From Herbinix sp. (GTDB taxonomy: Bacteria > Bacillota > Clostridia > Lachnospirales > Lachnospiraceae), in assembly GCA_029256105.1 (NCBI GenBank), contig JAQSYO010000007.1:62001-126000 (forward strand): a stretch of DNA of 64,000 bases, written 5' to 3'. Of this stretch, positions 8,524 to 17,682 are shown piece by piece (positions within the stretch are counted from its first letter, which is position 1; every line of letters starts with the position of its first letter). The notes under the pieces were generated by a model. That model ran no database searches. It saw only the letters and a program-made list of their open reading frames with translations, and was not told the origin of the DNA. Made by a program: the position numbers and the translations under genes.

Positions 8524-9864
8524 CTAATTAAGATTTAGTTCTATTTCAATAGGTACATCGAGTTGCTGAGCTAGTGAATAGACCCATACTAATTTGTATT
8601 TATTGTCTTCATAATCTTTGATTGAAAAATTCGTATTAAAATAGGTATCCTCTGGATATAAACTTACATCACTACTCCATAGATCAATGGTATATTCATT
8701 CCCTCCAAAATCATAATAAGTTGAGTTTGCAATTTGCGTTGCACAGTTTAATATATCATATTTTACTTTAAAGGATAGTTCCAGGAGGCTTCCACTTAAA
8801 TTCATTTTTTCAATCGATACGCCTTCAGGTAAGTTTGAAATAGTTTTATGAGCGTAATCAATAATGCCATATAACTTATCTTTTTCAATAATGGAAATAC
8901 CCTCAATACATAATTTCAAGGATTGAGTTTTTGTGAAGTAACTACTTTCGAACAACATGATTATTAAACTGTTTGTTTCTGCATCATGGGATGCAGTCCA
9001 GCCGTTTGTCTTCGAGCCATAACGTTCCCCCTTACTATCTTCGAAATAGATATCAATACCCCTAAGAACTGCACTGTTATTATCATCTGCATGTAGAGTA
9101 AGTTTCGCCTGAGTAGGGTAGATGTCTAACCGATCTAAATAGATACGCTGATCCATTACATCAATCCACTGATCAATTATTACTGTATTTACTATATTAG
9201 TGTATTTAGCCTCTGGGTAAAGCTGAAATTCGAACACATTGCTATTACCATCAGTTGTATTAGAATTATTAATATTACCGTTTTCTTCAGCTAGCTTAAG
9301 CTTTAGAGTGAATACCTCCGGAACTTTTTCGCCTTCTGCCAAATCGATTCTTACTTCTTGTAATACTCCTTCATCATACATATTATTATAGGATATGCAA
9401 GCCACGAAACCAGTACCGTCTGCTTTAAACGCCTCGACCAACTGAGTACTCATTTGTTTCGGTGAATCAACCTTAAAAAAGATTGAAATTCGCCCTGCAT
9501 CAATAATCATATAATCCACAGTTACCGTTATATCTCCTTTCGTCTGTGAAGCTCCAACTGCTTGAATATAGTCATTCTCAACAGCCTTCCTCATACTTGG
9601 ATCAAGGGAAACCGCACGAACCAAGGGTTCTAGGAAGGGAAAATTACACATTGCCTGCGCTACAGCCGGGAATAAATTAACTAAGAGAACAAACGCTAGT
9701 AGGACAGTACCAAAGGATACAACCGGTGCTTTCCAGAGCAGAGATCTTCGTTTATATTGATTTGCTTTTGCAACCCCTCTTGATAGGGAATATTCTAGTT
9801 CAAACGGCGGTACTGTATTTGCCAATTCTTTTTTTAAATCCAAAAATTCATCTAATCGATTCAT
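8524..9864 (-). CDS. DUF4179 membrane protein, putative anti-sigma factor
   Basis: A 446-aa protein with a short cytoplasmic N-terminus (about 45 residues), one membrane segment near residues 47-66 (VSFGTVLLAFVLLVNLFPAV) and a large outer domain of about 370 residues. This architecture and the directly upstream ECF sigma gene match DUF4179 proteins, which usually act as cognate anti-sigma factors or as sigma-controlled cell-surface proteins. The start codon follows the sigma gene stop without any gap, and the ribosome binding site (ATGGAGGTAG) lies inside the sigma gene end, so translation is probably coupled. No zinc-binding HxxxCxxC motif is visible. Confidence 0.8.
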   Translation of the reverse strand: MNRLDEFLDLKKELANTVPPFELEYSLSRGVAKANQYKRRSLLWKAPVVSFGTVLLAFVLLVNLFPAVAQAMCNFPFLEPLVRAVSLDPSMRKAVENDYIQAVGASQTKGDITVTVDYMIIDAGRISIFFKVDSPKQMSTQLVEAFKADGTGFVACISYNNMYDEGVLQEVRIDLAEGEKVPEVFTLKLKLAEENGNINNSNTTDGNSNVFEFQLYPEAKYTNIVNTVIIDQWIDVMDQRIYLDRLDIYPTQAKLTLHADDNNSAVLRGIDIYFEDSKGERYGSKTNGWTASHDAETNSLIIMLFESSYFTKTQSLKLCIEGISIIEKDKLYGIIDYAHKTISNLPEGVSIEKMNLSGSLLELSFKVKYDILNCATQIANSTYYDFGGNEYTIDLWSSDVSLYPEDTYFNTNFSIKDYEDNKYKLVWVYSLAQQLDVPIEIELNLN

Positions 9865-10332
9865 TTATTCTACCTCCATTTCTAATCGTAATATGGATAG
9901 CGCTTTGCGCTGTCTGGTAGCAACAGTTCCCTGTGGTAGTTTCAAGATATTGGCGGTTTCAACCACGGTGAAATCATTAAAATATCGGAGATTTATTATG
10001 ATTTGAAGCTCCTCGGGAAGCTTTGTGATGGCATCCTTTAATGGAAGAGCATCGTAATCTTGATGGGTCTGTTCGGGTAAAGTATCAAGTGGTGCTTCCT
10101 TCTTTAGGCGACGTAATTCTTTCTTACAGACATTAATAAGGATACGTGTTATCCATGTTTTAAAATATTGTGGTTGGCGTAATTTTCTAAGATTTTTATA
10201 TGCAAGAAAGACTGTTTCATCAACTGCTTCTAGGGCAGAGGATTCGCTTTTTAGATATAAATATGCAATGCGATACAGCTGTTCTTTTATTTTATCAAAC
10301 TCTGTTATGAATTTCTCGTCCGGATGCTTCAT
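9865..10332 (-). CDS. ECF-type RNA polymerase sigma factor
   Basis: A 155-aa sigma-70 family factor with region 2 (about residues 10-75, containing YLKSESSALEAVDETVFLAYKNL and the DNA-melting segment QYFKTWITRILIN) and region 4 helix-turn-helix (residues 100-150, LPEELQIIINLRYFNDFTVVETANILKL then GTVATRQRKAL). The ATG at 10332 is preceded by GAAAGGA; longer upstream in-frame sequence lacks a better start. It is the first gene of a two-gene operon with the DUF4179 protein, the usual arrangement of a sigma factor and its membrane regulator. Confidence 0.88.
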   Translation of the reverse strand: MKHPDEKFITEFDKIKEQLYRIAYLYLKSESSALEAVDETVFLAYKNLRKLRQPQYFKTWITRILINVCKKELRRLKKEAPLDTLPEQTHQDYDALPLKDAITKLPEELQIIINLRYFNDFTVVETANILKLPQGTVATRQRKALSILRLEMEVE

Positions 10333-10417
10333 TGCAGGTTTTCCTTTCTCGTACCTTAATCTATCTATTAGAGTCAAAAGTGGTAGAAATTTATTTCGAA
10401 TATGGAAAATTATTTTT

Positions 10418-10426
10418 ATTATACCA
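10418..10426 (-). promoter_or_regulatory. extended -10 element for the sigma/DUF4179 operon
   Basis: On the minus strand TGGTATAAT (complement of 10418-10426) is an extended -10 element about 90 bases before the sigma start. I see no good -35. It could serve housekeeping sigma; an autoregulated ECF promoter was not recognised. Confidence 0.45.
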
Positions 10427-10514
10427 TAATATAGAGAATGATATAATAAATAAACAACCCTAACCTTTGTTGTTAACTTAGTTGCGATCAGCATTAAAAT
10501 TTTGTAAAATACTA

Positions 10515-10545
10515 TTGACTATGACATTAGGTCATAGTGTAAGAT
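10515..10545 (+). promoter_or_regulatory. MerR-type promoter with 19-bp spacer and operator
   Basis: TTGACT (10515-10520) and TAAGAT (10540-10545) are separated by 19 bp, the over-long spacing characteristic of promoters twisted open by MerR proteins. The dyad CTATGAC-5-GTCATAG (10519-10537) fills the spacer. It sits directly before the MerR-family gene, implying autoactivation. Confidence 0.85.
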
Positions 10546-10568
10546 AACATTTGAAGGAGGAAATCAAT

Positions 10569-11411
10569 ATGATGACTATTCATGAATTGGCCAATTTCAG
10601 TGGAAACAGCATTAGAACACTACATTATTATGATAAAATAGGTTTATTAAAACCTCACTGTATAGAGCTAAACGGATATCGGAAGTACAACGAGGATTCG
10701 CTAAGGCGTCTGCAGCAGATTATGTTTTTTAAAGAAATGGATCTGCCACTTGAGAAAATTAAAAGTATTCTGAATCAGCCTGGTTTTGATCAAAAGGAAG
10801 CAATTCGAGATCAAAAAGAATTGCTTACAGCAAAAAGAAATCGTTTAACGAAGTTGATTGAGCAGATGGAACAGATTCTGAAAGGAAATAATACTATGGA
10901 TTTTAGTGTATTTGAACATAATGAATTAGAAGAAGCGTTTAGAAGCAGGATTATGCAATTGGATCCAAAATTACAAAATGAGTTAATCGACAAATATGGA
11001 AATGTTGAGGCTTGTATTGAAAGTATGATGAAAAATGAAGCTACTATCAAAGAATCTGCGTTGAAGTATTATGGGAGCCTGGAAAAGTATATCGAATCTC
11101 TAAAACAGGCACCGTTAACCCAAGAGGGAATGGGTAAATTACAATTGAAACTTGACGGTATTGTTAAGCAGATTGTATCTTATAAGGGGGAAGAAGTAAG
11201 TAATCCAGAGATTCAAAAGCTCGTAGTTGAGTGGAAGATAACAGCTCAAAAGGTTTTTCAAATCGAGGACATCACAGAACTGTTTCGCCAAATATATCAT
11301 GCTTACATGGAGAGTAAAGAAGTGATAAAAGCCATGGATGAAATCTATGGTGAGGGTTCGATTGTTTTTGTAGGAAAAGCAATGGAGTATAATGATATCT
11401 ATTTGTTATAA
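10569..11411 (+). CDS. MerR family transcriptional regulator with TipA-like ligand domain
   Basis: A 280-aa activator. The N-terminal winged helix spans about residues 1-70 (MTIHELANFSGNSIRTLHYY, then DKIGLLKP and NGYRKY), followed by a coiled-coil dimer helix (about 75-115) and a helical C-terminal domain like that of TipA/Mta, which bind hydrophobic drugs or peptides. GGAGG at 10556-10560 lies 8 bases before the chosen ATG. Its own promoter carries the operator described above. No obvious target operon adjoins it, so it may act only on itself and on remote efflux genes. Confidence 0.88.
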   Translation: MMTIHELANFSGNSIRTLHYYDKIGLLKPHCIELNGYRKYNEDSLRRLQQIMFFKEMDLPLEKIKSILNQPGFDQKEAIRDQKELLTAKRNRLTKLIEQMEQILKGNNTMDFSVFEHNELEEAFRSRIMQLDPKLQNELIDKYGNVEACIESMMKNEATIKESALKYYGSLEKYIESLKQAPLTQEGMGKLQLKLDGIVKQIVSYKGEEVSNPEIQKLVVEWKITAQKVFQIEDITELFRQIYHAYMESKEVIKAMDEIYGEGSIVFVGKAMEYNDIYLL

Positions 11412-11530
11412 ATAAGGGATTAAGTAATTTACTATTAAAAGAAGTACAATACGTTAAAACTAGAGAACCACTGCGATAGAGGATTAGTACTCGTTTTCAA
11501 TAGCAGTGTAGTTTAATTAATAGCATATAA

Positions 11531-11572
11531 AAAGAGATGAAAACATTCGAATAACGAAAGGTTCATCTCTTT
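11531..11572. terminator. bidirectional terminator between merR-like gene and aroA
   Basis: AAAGAGATGAA (11531-11541) pairs with TTCATCTCTTT (11562-11572), followed by TTTT on the plus strand and preceded by an A-rich run for the minus strand. Confidence 0.8.
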
Positions 11573-11576
11573 TTTA

Positions 11577-12863
11577 TTAACAAAGTCCTTTTAAATCATT
11601 ATAAAAATTCGGATAGGAAATATCAACACATTCCGCATCCTGAATTACGGTATCACCTTCTGCAAGTAAGCTTGCAATAGCAAAGGACATTGCAATTCGG
11701 TGGTCGGATTTGCTTTCAATCGTAGCGCCAAGTAACGGTTTTCCACCATTAATAATCATTCCGTCCGGGGTGGCTGTGATATCAGCACCCATCTTTGTGA
11801 GGTTCTCTACCATGACATCAATACGATTTGATTCCTTGACTTTTAGTTCGGCAGCATCTTTGATTATCGTTTGACCTTTCGCAAAGCAGGCTAATATGGC
11901 GATAATCGGGATCTCGTCAATCAAGGTAGGGATAATTGCTCCACCAACCTCTGTTCCAAGGAGCTCGCTATATCGAACAACGATATCTGCCACTGGCTCA
12001 CCTCCGTTATCAAGTACGTTCTCTAGACTGATATGAGCTCCCATTTGTCTACATACTTGGATAATACCATCTCTAGTAGGATTTATGCCAACGTTCTTTA
12101 TGATAAGCTCAGAATTCGGTACGATTAAACCTGCGGCAATAAAATAAGCAGCAGAAGAGATATCTCCAGGTACTTCTATCTTTCTTGCCATTAATTTTGG
12201 ATTAGGTACAATTGTAGCAGTATTTGCCACAGAAGTAATTGTTGCACCGAATTGTGTAAGCATCAATTCTGTATGGTTTCTTGAGAGTGTAGGCTCAGTA
12301 ACGGAGGTATTACCTTCAGCGTACAGACCAGCAAGTAATACACAAGATTTTATCTGAGCGGAGGCTACAGGAGAATTATAATGAATTCCTTTTAATTTAT
12401 CCAAAGAGTTATTGATAAAAAGTGGAGCGCAATTATTTTCTTTTACACTTTTGATATCGGCACCCATCATTTGAAGAGGGGTCATAATTCTTCCCATCGG
12501 TCTTCTCTGGATGGATTCATCCCCGGTAAGAGATACAGTAAAGTCTTGACCACTTAATATTCCCGAGATTAGCCGCATTGTGGTTCCGCTGTTACCAACA
12601 TCTAAGATATCTTTAGGCTTGCTTAATCCATGTAATCCTTTACCACGAATGATTACCCTATCTGAGGATGCACGATTATCAATCTCGATCCCAAGTTGAT
12701 TAAAGCAACGTATTGTTGAGAGACAGTCGGCACCCTGTAGGAAGTTAGTAACCTCGGTAGTTCCTTCTGCCAATGCACCAAACATAACTGCGCGATGGGA
12801 AATAGATTTATCTCCGGGTACCGTGATATGTCCTTTTAGTGGCCCTCTTTTTCGATCAATCAT
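11577..12863 (-). CDS. aroA: 5-enolpyruvylshikimate-3-phosphate synthase
   Basis: EPSP synthase, sixth step of the shikimate pathway: shikimate 3-phosphate plus PEP gives EPSP. The 428-aa protein has GDKSISHRA (residues 18-26), NSGTTMRL (near 92-99), SAQIKSC near 168-174, a DEIP segment near 315 and the C-terminal KSDHRIAMS. AAGGAG is 9 bases before the start. It is the last gene of aroF-tyrA-aroA on the minus strand. The sequence is the standard bacterial type; I cannot judge glyphosate tolerance by eye. Confidence 0.95.
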   Translation of the reverse strand: MIDRKRGPLKGHITVPGDKSISHRAVMFGALAEGTTEVTNFLQGADCLSTIRCFNQLGIEIDNRASSDRVIIRGKGLHGLSKPKDILDVGNSGTTMRLISGILSGQDFTVSLTGDESIQRRPMGRIMTPLQMMGADIKSVKENNCAPLFINNSLDKLKGIHYNSPVASAQIKSCVLLAGLYAEGNTSVTEPTLSRNHTELMLTQFGATITSVANTATIVPNPKLMARKIEVPGDISSAAYFIAAGLIVPNSELIIKNVGINPTRDGIIQVCRQMGAHISLENVLDNGGEPVADIVVRYSELLGTEVGGAIIPTLIDEIPIIAILACFAKGQTIIKDAAELKVKESNRIDVMVENLTKMGADITATPDGMIINGGKPLLGATIESKSDHRIAMSFAIASLLAEGDTVIQDAECVDISYPNFYNDLKGLC

Positions 12864-13039
12864 GGATGCAATCTCCTTACTTTTCTACGAGTTGTTTAAC
12901 TTGAATTTTCATTTCCTATTTAGTTCTGTGTTTTAATAAATCGGTATTTCAAATAGATCTTTTTTATAGATTTATATTTCATATAGATGGATGTTCATAA
13001 AAATCATAAATTATAGTAGTATATTATCGTTCGAATCAT

Positions 13040-14164
13040 CTAGGATCTCTCGTAAATCCGATAGTTATATCTGGTTAGAAGTGCACTGGCTTTAACTTGT
13101 GCCTGCTCTTCGTAAAATTCAATTTTAAGCACACCTTCTTCAAACTCCCTGTTATGGATGATTCCAATGTTTTTAATGCTGATTTGGTTACTCGCTAGGA
13201 GAGTAGCGATGGTGGCAATCGCACCCGCCTCATCCATAATATCCAGATAAATCTCAAACAGCCTCTTCATAAGACCAATGGATTTGTTCGGGATGGCACT
13301 GCGATATTCTCCGGCAGTATCAAACATTTGATATAAGAAATCGGCATCCATATTCGAGAGTGCATCGGAAGCGACTTGTAGTGATTCTATATAGCGATCC
13401 AGGGATCGTTTAATCTCACTTGAATTGGTTAAGCAGATATCCTGCCACATAACGGGGGAGGAAGAGGCAATTCGAGTAATATCCTTGAAACCGCCAGCTG
13501 CCAAGGCTCTCATTTTCTCAGAGGAATCATCCGATTCCCGTACAAGATTAACAAGCTGTGCCGCAATAATATGTGGAACATGGCTAATCGCAGCAGTAAT
13601 TCCATCATGTTCCGAAGCATCTAAGATAATGGGAATGGAACCCATTTTCTTTACTAAATGATATAAAACTTGAACCATAGTCTCCGGTGTTTCATCTGTT
13701 GGAGTGAGGATGTAGTATGCATTTTCCAGCAATATAGCGTAGGAATTTAAGTAACCGGTCTTTTCAGATCCGGTCATCGGATGTCCACCGATGAATTGTG
13801 CCTTTAATCCTAATTCCTGCACAGCAGTATGAATATTACCCTTTACGCTACCCACATCTGTTAAGATACAGGTAGATTTTAATAATGGCTTTAATTGCTT
13901 GAGGTACTCGATATTAGATAATACCGGCGCGCATAAGAATAACAGATCACATTCAGGGAAACCTTCTTCTAAGGTGGTAGTGATTGAATTTAGAATACCA
14001 TCCGATAGAGCAGCTCTTAAGTCGGTACTGGGATTGGTTTTATGATAATCGTAAGCATATAGATAATAATCCGGGTTTATTTTCTTTAATGCACGGGCTA
14101 TTGAACCTCCAATTAATCCAAAACCAATAAAACCAATCTTAAAATCACTCTCGAAATCTCCCAT
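13040..14164 (-). CDS. tyrA: prephenate dehydrogenase with C-terminal ACT domain
   Basis: Converts prephenate to 4-hydroxyphenylpyruvate in tyrosine synthesis. The NAD(P)-binding Rossmann motif GFIGFGLIGGSIARALKK is near residues 9-26, the substrate-binding GGHPMTGSEKTGY follows near 128-140, and HVPHIIA near 195-201 is a family block. The last about 75 residues (IMDEAGAIATIATLLASNQI) form an ACT domain, suggesting feedback inhibition by tyrosine. GGAGG precedes the start. It lies between aroF and aroA in the same direction. Confidence 0.95.
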   Translation of the reverse strand: MGDFESDFKIGFIGFGLIGGSIARALKKINPDYYLYAYDYHKTNPSTDLRAALSDGILNSITTTLEEGFPECDLLFLCAPVLSNIEYLKQLKPLLKSTCILTDVGSVKGNIHTAVQELGLKAQFIGGHPMTGSEKTGYLNSYAILLENAYYILTPTDETPETMVQVLYHLVKKMGSIPIILDASEHDGITAAISHVPHIIAAQLVNLVRESDDSSEKMRALAAGGFKDITRIASSSPVMWQDICLTNSSEIKRSLDRYIESLQVASDALSNMDADFLYQMFDTAGEYRSAIPNKSIGLMKRLFEIYLDIMDEAGAIATIATLLASNQISIKNIGIIHNREFEEGVLKIEFYEEQAQVKASALLTRYNYRIYERS

Positions 14165-14272
14165 GAAAGCCTCCTATATGAATAATTAATATAATTGCTA
14201 TTATTAAATATATTTTACTATTATAATTCTTCTGTATCTTTATCACAAACGATAAACAGAGGTAAGTCAAAG

Positions 14273-14287
14273 TGTAATGGCATTACA
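14273..14287. promoter_or_regulatory. TGTAATG-G-CATTACA perfect dyad after aroF
   Basis: A 7-1-7 perfect dyad directly downstream of the aroF stop codon and 109 bases before tyrA. The one-base centre makes it unfit as an RNA hairpin, so a protein-binding site is more likely. It shares the TGTAA/TTACA core with repeats upstream of the aroF promoter. Confidence 0.4.
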
Positions 14288-14289
14288 TT

Positions 14290-15303
14290 TTAGAATTTTT
14301 TACCCATTAATTCAGCTAACGGTCGTAAATCCTTTGTTAAAGCTTCAAACTGCTCAAAGGTCAGTGATTGAGGTCCATCGGACAGAGCCATAGAAGGATT
14401 GGGATGAGTCTCAATCATAAGACCATCTGCACCTACTGCAATAGCACTCATCGAAAGTGGCTTTACATAAGCTCGCACACCGGTGGCATGACTTGGATCA
14501 ACGATAATCGGAAGATGGCTCTTTTCCTTGATGACCGGAACGGCACTGATATCCAAAGTATTTCTTGTCGCCGTCTCAAAAGTACGAATACCTCGTTCAC
14601 AAAGAACAACATTCGGATTACCTTCAGCAATAATATATTCTGATGCATTCAACCATTCATCAATGGTTGCAGCTAGTCCACGTTTTAATAATACCGGAAG
14701 ACCTGATTTACCTGCTTCCTTAAGAAGATAAAAGTTCTGCATATTTCTAGCACCGATCTGAAGCATGTCAACATATTTTACAGCAGCTTCAATCGCATTG
14801 AGACTTGTAACCTCACAGATGACCGGGAGACCTGTTTCTTCGCGAGCTTCCTTCATATACTTAAGTCCTTCTTCTTCTAAACCCTGGAAAGCATAGGGGG
14901 AGGTTCTAGGCTTATAAGCACCGCCACGTAAGATCTGTGCGCCAGCTTTTTTAATTGCATGTGCTGTGGAGAGTAGCTGTTCTTTACTTTCTACGGCACA
15001 AGGGCCGGACATAATGACAAGACTATCACCACCTATAATAACATTACCTACCTTTACCTTTGTAGGCTCTGGATGAAATTTCTTGTTGGCAAGCTTATAG
15101 CTTTCTGTCACGGATACGATTTTATCAACATCTTCAAAGATTTCTAAGTTTTGGTCTTGAAGCTTTGACTTATCACCGACAACACCGATGATAGTAACCT
15201 CCCTACCAGCGGAAATATGTGCATCCAATCCCCTTGACTCGATTATATTCTTAATTCGCTCTATGGATTCAGCTTTAGCCTGAGGTTTCATAACAATAAT
15301 CAT
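14290..15303 (-). CDS. aroF: 3-deoxy-7-phosphoheptulonate synthase (DAHP synthase, type I-beta)
   Basis: First enzyme of the shikimate pathway: PEP plus erythrose 4-phosphate gives DAHP. The 337-aa protein has an N-terminal ferredoxin-like (ACT-like) regulatory domain (about residues 1-68, MIIVMKPQAKAESIERIK) and a TIM barrel with SGPCAVES, RGGAYKPRTSPYAFQG and KSHLPIIVDPSHATG. The extra N-terminal domain is typical of allosteric forms in Firmicutes. GGGAG is 7 bases before the start. It heads the aroF-tyrA-aroA set, and a strong promoter is visible upstream. Confidence 0.95.
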   Translation of the reverse strand: MIIVMKPQAKAESIERIKNIIESRGLDAHISAGREVTIIGVVGDKSKLQDQNLEIFEDVDKIVSVTESYKLANKKFHPEPTKVKVGNVIIGGDSLVIMSGPCAVESKEQLLSTAHAIKKAGAQILRGGAYKPRTSPYAFQGLEEEGLKYMKEAREETGLPVICEVTSLNAIEAAVKYVDMLQIGARNMQNFYLLKEAGKSGLPVLLKRGLAATIDEWLNASEYIIAEGNPNVVLCERGIRTFETATRNTLDISAVPVIKEKSHLPIIVDPSHATGVRAYVKPLSMSAIAVGADGLMIETHPNPSMALSDGPQSLTFEQFEALTKDLRPLAELMGKKF

Positions 15304-15352
15304 GATTTGATCTCCCTTTCTTATCTAGCGGTTTAGCGTTTCTTGTTTTGCC

Positions 15353-15381
15353 ATTATACTCTGTTTATTTTACAGTGTCAA
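15353..15381 (-). promoter_or_regulatory. sigma-A promoter of aroF
   Basis: On the minus strand TTGACA (complement of 15376-15381), a 17-bp spacer and TATAAT (complement of 15353-15358): both hexamers match consensus. Confidence 0.88.
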
Positions 15382-15393
15382 TACTAACACGCG

Positions 15394-15419
15394 TTAAAGT
15401 GTAACGGTTTAAAGTGTAA
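15394..15419. repeat. two direct repeats TTAAAGTGTAA next to the aroF promoter
   Basis: TTAAAGTGTAA occurs at 15394-15404 and again at 15409-15419, immediately upstream of the aroF -35 and also upstream of the EF-G-like gene (which has a TATAAT at 15435-15440 on the other strand). They look like a regulator's binding sites between two divergent genes. Confidence 0.5.
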
Positions 15420-15591
15420 AAGGAATAACTTTGTTATAATTTACACATTACTATTGTAAAAGTTATCTACCTCTAGTAAAATATACTAAGAGGTATTAAT
15501 GGGTGATTACAGGGGACTTTTTCTTGTTATTGTTCCCTTATTCCGTATTATCCTACTACTTACTACTATAAACGTATTGGAGGAAATCATT

Positions 15592-17682
15592 ATGAATGTT
15601 TACACTTCGGAAAAGATTCGCAATGTTGTTTTGTTAGGCCACGGTGGCTGTGGCAAGACTACTTTGGTCGAAGCCATAGCGTACACAACTGGAATACTCA
15701 AACGTCAGGGAAGAGTGGAAGAGGGAAATACAATCAGCGATTACGATAAAGAGGAACAGAAGAGATTGTTCTCCATCAGTACAACAGTAGTGCCTGTCAT
15801 TTTTGAAGACACAAAGATTAATTTATTAGATACACCGGGATATTTTGATTTTGTTGGGGAAATTGAGGAAGCACTAGTAGCAGCAGATGCAGCAGTAATC
15901 GTTGTTTCTGCAAAGGCCGGAGTTGAAGTTGGTACAATTAAAGCTTGGGATTTTTGTGAGAAGTACAACTTACCAAGGATATTCTTTATAACAGATATGG
16001 ATGACGATAATGCAAGTTATCGTGAGGTAGTAGAGAAATTAACCAATCTCTATGGCAAGAAAATTGCACCATTTCATATTCCAATCAGGGAAAATGAAAA
16101 ATTCGTGGGATTTGTCAATGTTGTTAAAATGGCCGGTAGAAGATTTACTACGGCTAGCAATTATGAAGAGTGTGAAATTCCGGATTATAGTAAGGAAAAT
16201 CTTTCGAAGTTTAGAGAAGTATTATTGGATGCAGTTGCGGAAACCAGCGATGAATTAATGGACAAGTATTTCGCAGGTGAAGAGTTTACACAAGAGGAAA
16301 TCTCAGTAGCACTTCGAAATAATGTAATAGATGGATCTGTAGTACCTGTAATGATGGGTTCCGGTGCACATGCACAAGGTACAACAATGCTATTACAGGC
16401 AATAGAAAAATATTTCCCAGATCCTACTAAGAAGAGCGTTAGTGGTAGGAATATTAAGACAAATGATGTATTTGAAGCTAACTTTGACGAGAAGAAACCA
16501 TTCTCCGCAAGAGTATTTAAAACTATTGCAGATCCCTTCATCGGTAAATTTTCTCTTTTCAAAGTATGCTCCGGTGTGATAAAATCAGATTCGTCCGTTT
16601 ATAATGCGGGCAAGGAGTCAGAAGAAAAGGTTAATCGTCTTTATGTTTTAAGAGGAAAAGAGCAAATTGAAGTCACAGAACTTCATGCTGGAGATATCGG
16701 TGCGCTTGGTAAATTAAGTGATACGGTTACTGGCGATACTCTTTCCACAAAGGCAGCTCCAATTGTATATGACCGTGTTGAGGTATCAACACCATATACC
16801 TACCAACGCTTTAAAACCAAGAATAAGGGCGATGATGATAAAGTATCCCAGGCTTTGGCTAAGCTGATGGATGAAGATCTCACCTTAAAGATGGTGAATG
16901 ATAAAGAAAACAGACAAACCTTATTATATGGTATCGGTGATCAACAATTAGAAGTTACCGTATGTAAATTATTTAGTAAGTATAAGGTTGAGATTGAAGT
17001 GATGAAGCCAAGAGTTCAATTTCGTGAGACACTTCGTAAGAAAGTAAGAGTTCAAGGTAAATATAAGAAGCAGTCCGGTGGACATGGGCAGTATGGTGAC
17101 GTTCATATGGAATTTGAACCTTCCGGTGAGATGGAAACACCTTATGTATTTGAAGAGAAGATATTCGGTGGATCCGTGCCTCGTAACTTTTTCCCGGCTG
17201 TTGAAAAAGGAATTGCAGAATGTGTAGTTAAGGGACCAGTTGCAGGTTATCCTGTTGTTGGTTTAAAAGCTACCTTAGTGGATGGTTCTTACCACCCGGT
17301 TGATTCCTCTGAAATGGCATTTCGAATGGCTGCAATTCAAGCCTTTAAGCAAGGATTTATGGAGGCTTCTCCGGTTTTACTTGAGCCGATTGCTTCTTTA
17401 AAGGTAGTTGTTCCGGATAAGTACACTGGTGATATTATGGGAGACCTTAATAAACGTCGTGGTAGAGTTCTCGGAATGAACCCGATTAATGGTGGAAAAC
17501 AAGAAATTATTGCGGATATTCCGATGTCAGAGTTATATGGATATTCCACAGATCTTCGCTCAATGACCGGTGGTATTGGTGATTTCTCTTATCAATTTTC
17601 ACGTTATGAACAGGCACCTTCTGATGTTCAACAAAAAGTAATTGAAGAGAATGCGAAGGAAGAAGAAAACGAAGCTAATTAA
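15592..17682 (+). CDS. elongation factor G-like GTPase (EF-G paralogue)
   Basis: A 696-aa translational GTPase with the EF-G domain order. G1 is GHGGCGKTT (residues 15-23), G3 is DTPGYFDF, and domain IV/V blocks GGHGQYGDVHMEFEP and GDIMGDLNKRRGRVLGM are present. It belongs to the second EF-G-like group found beside canonical FusA in many clostridia, and its role in translation is not defined. The G4 motif is unusual: ITDMDDDNA replaces the usual NKMD. The ATG at 15592 has GGAGG 8 bases upstream; a longer in-frame start at 15499 lacks a ribosome binding site and would add a hydrophobic stretch, so it is rejected. Confidence 0.88.
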   Translation: MNVYTSEKIRNVVLLGHGGCGKTTLVEAIAYTTGILKRQGRVEEGNTISDYDKEEQKRLFSISTTVVPVIFEDTKINLLDTPGYFDFVGEIEEALVAADAAVIVVSAKAGVEVGTIKAWDFCEKYNLPRIFFITDMDDDNASYREVVEKLTNLYGKKIAPFHIPIRENEKFVGFVNVVKMAGRRFTTASNYEECEIPDYSKENLSKFREVLLDAVAETSDELMDKYFAGEEFTQEEISVALRNNVIDGSVVPVMMGSGAHAQGTTMLLQAIEKYFPDPTKKSVSGRNIKTNDVFEANFDEKKPFSARVFKTIADPFIGKFSLFKVCSGVIKSDSSVYNAGKESEEKVNRLYVLRGKEQIEVTELHAGDIGALGKLSDTVTGDTLSTKAAPIVYDRVEVSTPYTYQRFKTKNKGDDDKVSQALAKLMDEDLTLKMVNDKENRQTLLYGIGDQQLEVTVCKLFSKYKVEIEVMKPRVQFRETLRKKVRVQGKYKKQSGGHGQYGDVHMEFEPSGEMETPYVFEEKIFGGSVPRNFFPAVEKGIAECVVKGPVAGYPVVGLKATLVDGSYHPVDSSEMAFRMAAIQAFKQGFMEASPVLLEPIASLKVVVPDKYTGDIMGDLNKRRGRVLGMNPINGGKQEIIADIPMSELYGYSTDLRSMTGGIGDFSYQFSRYEQAPSDVQQKVIEENAKEEENEAN

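Noticed and set aside
10333-10494. N-terminal extension of the ECF sigma factor
   Set aside because: It would cross the likely promoter at 10418-10426; the ATG at 10332 has a proper ribosome binding site and gives the normal family length.
15499-15591. N-terminal extension of the EF-G-like protein
   Set aside because: No ribosome binding site at 15499 and the added segment is hydrophobic, whereas ATG 15592 has an excellent GGAGG.
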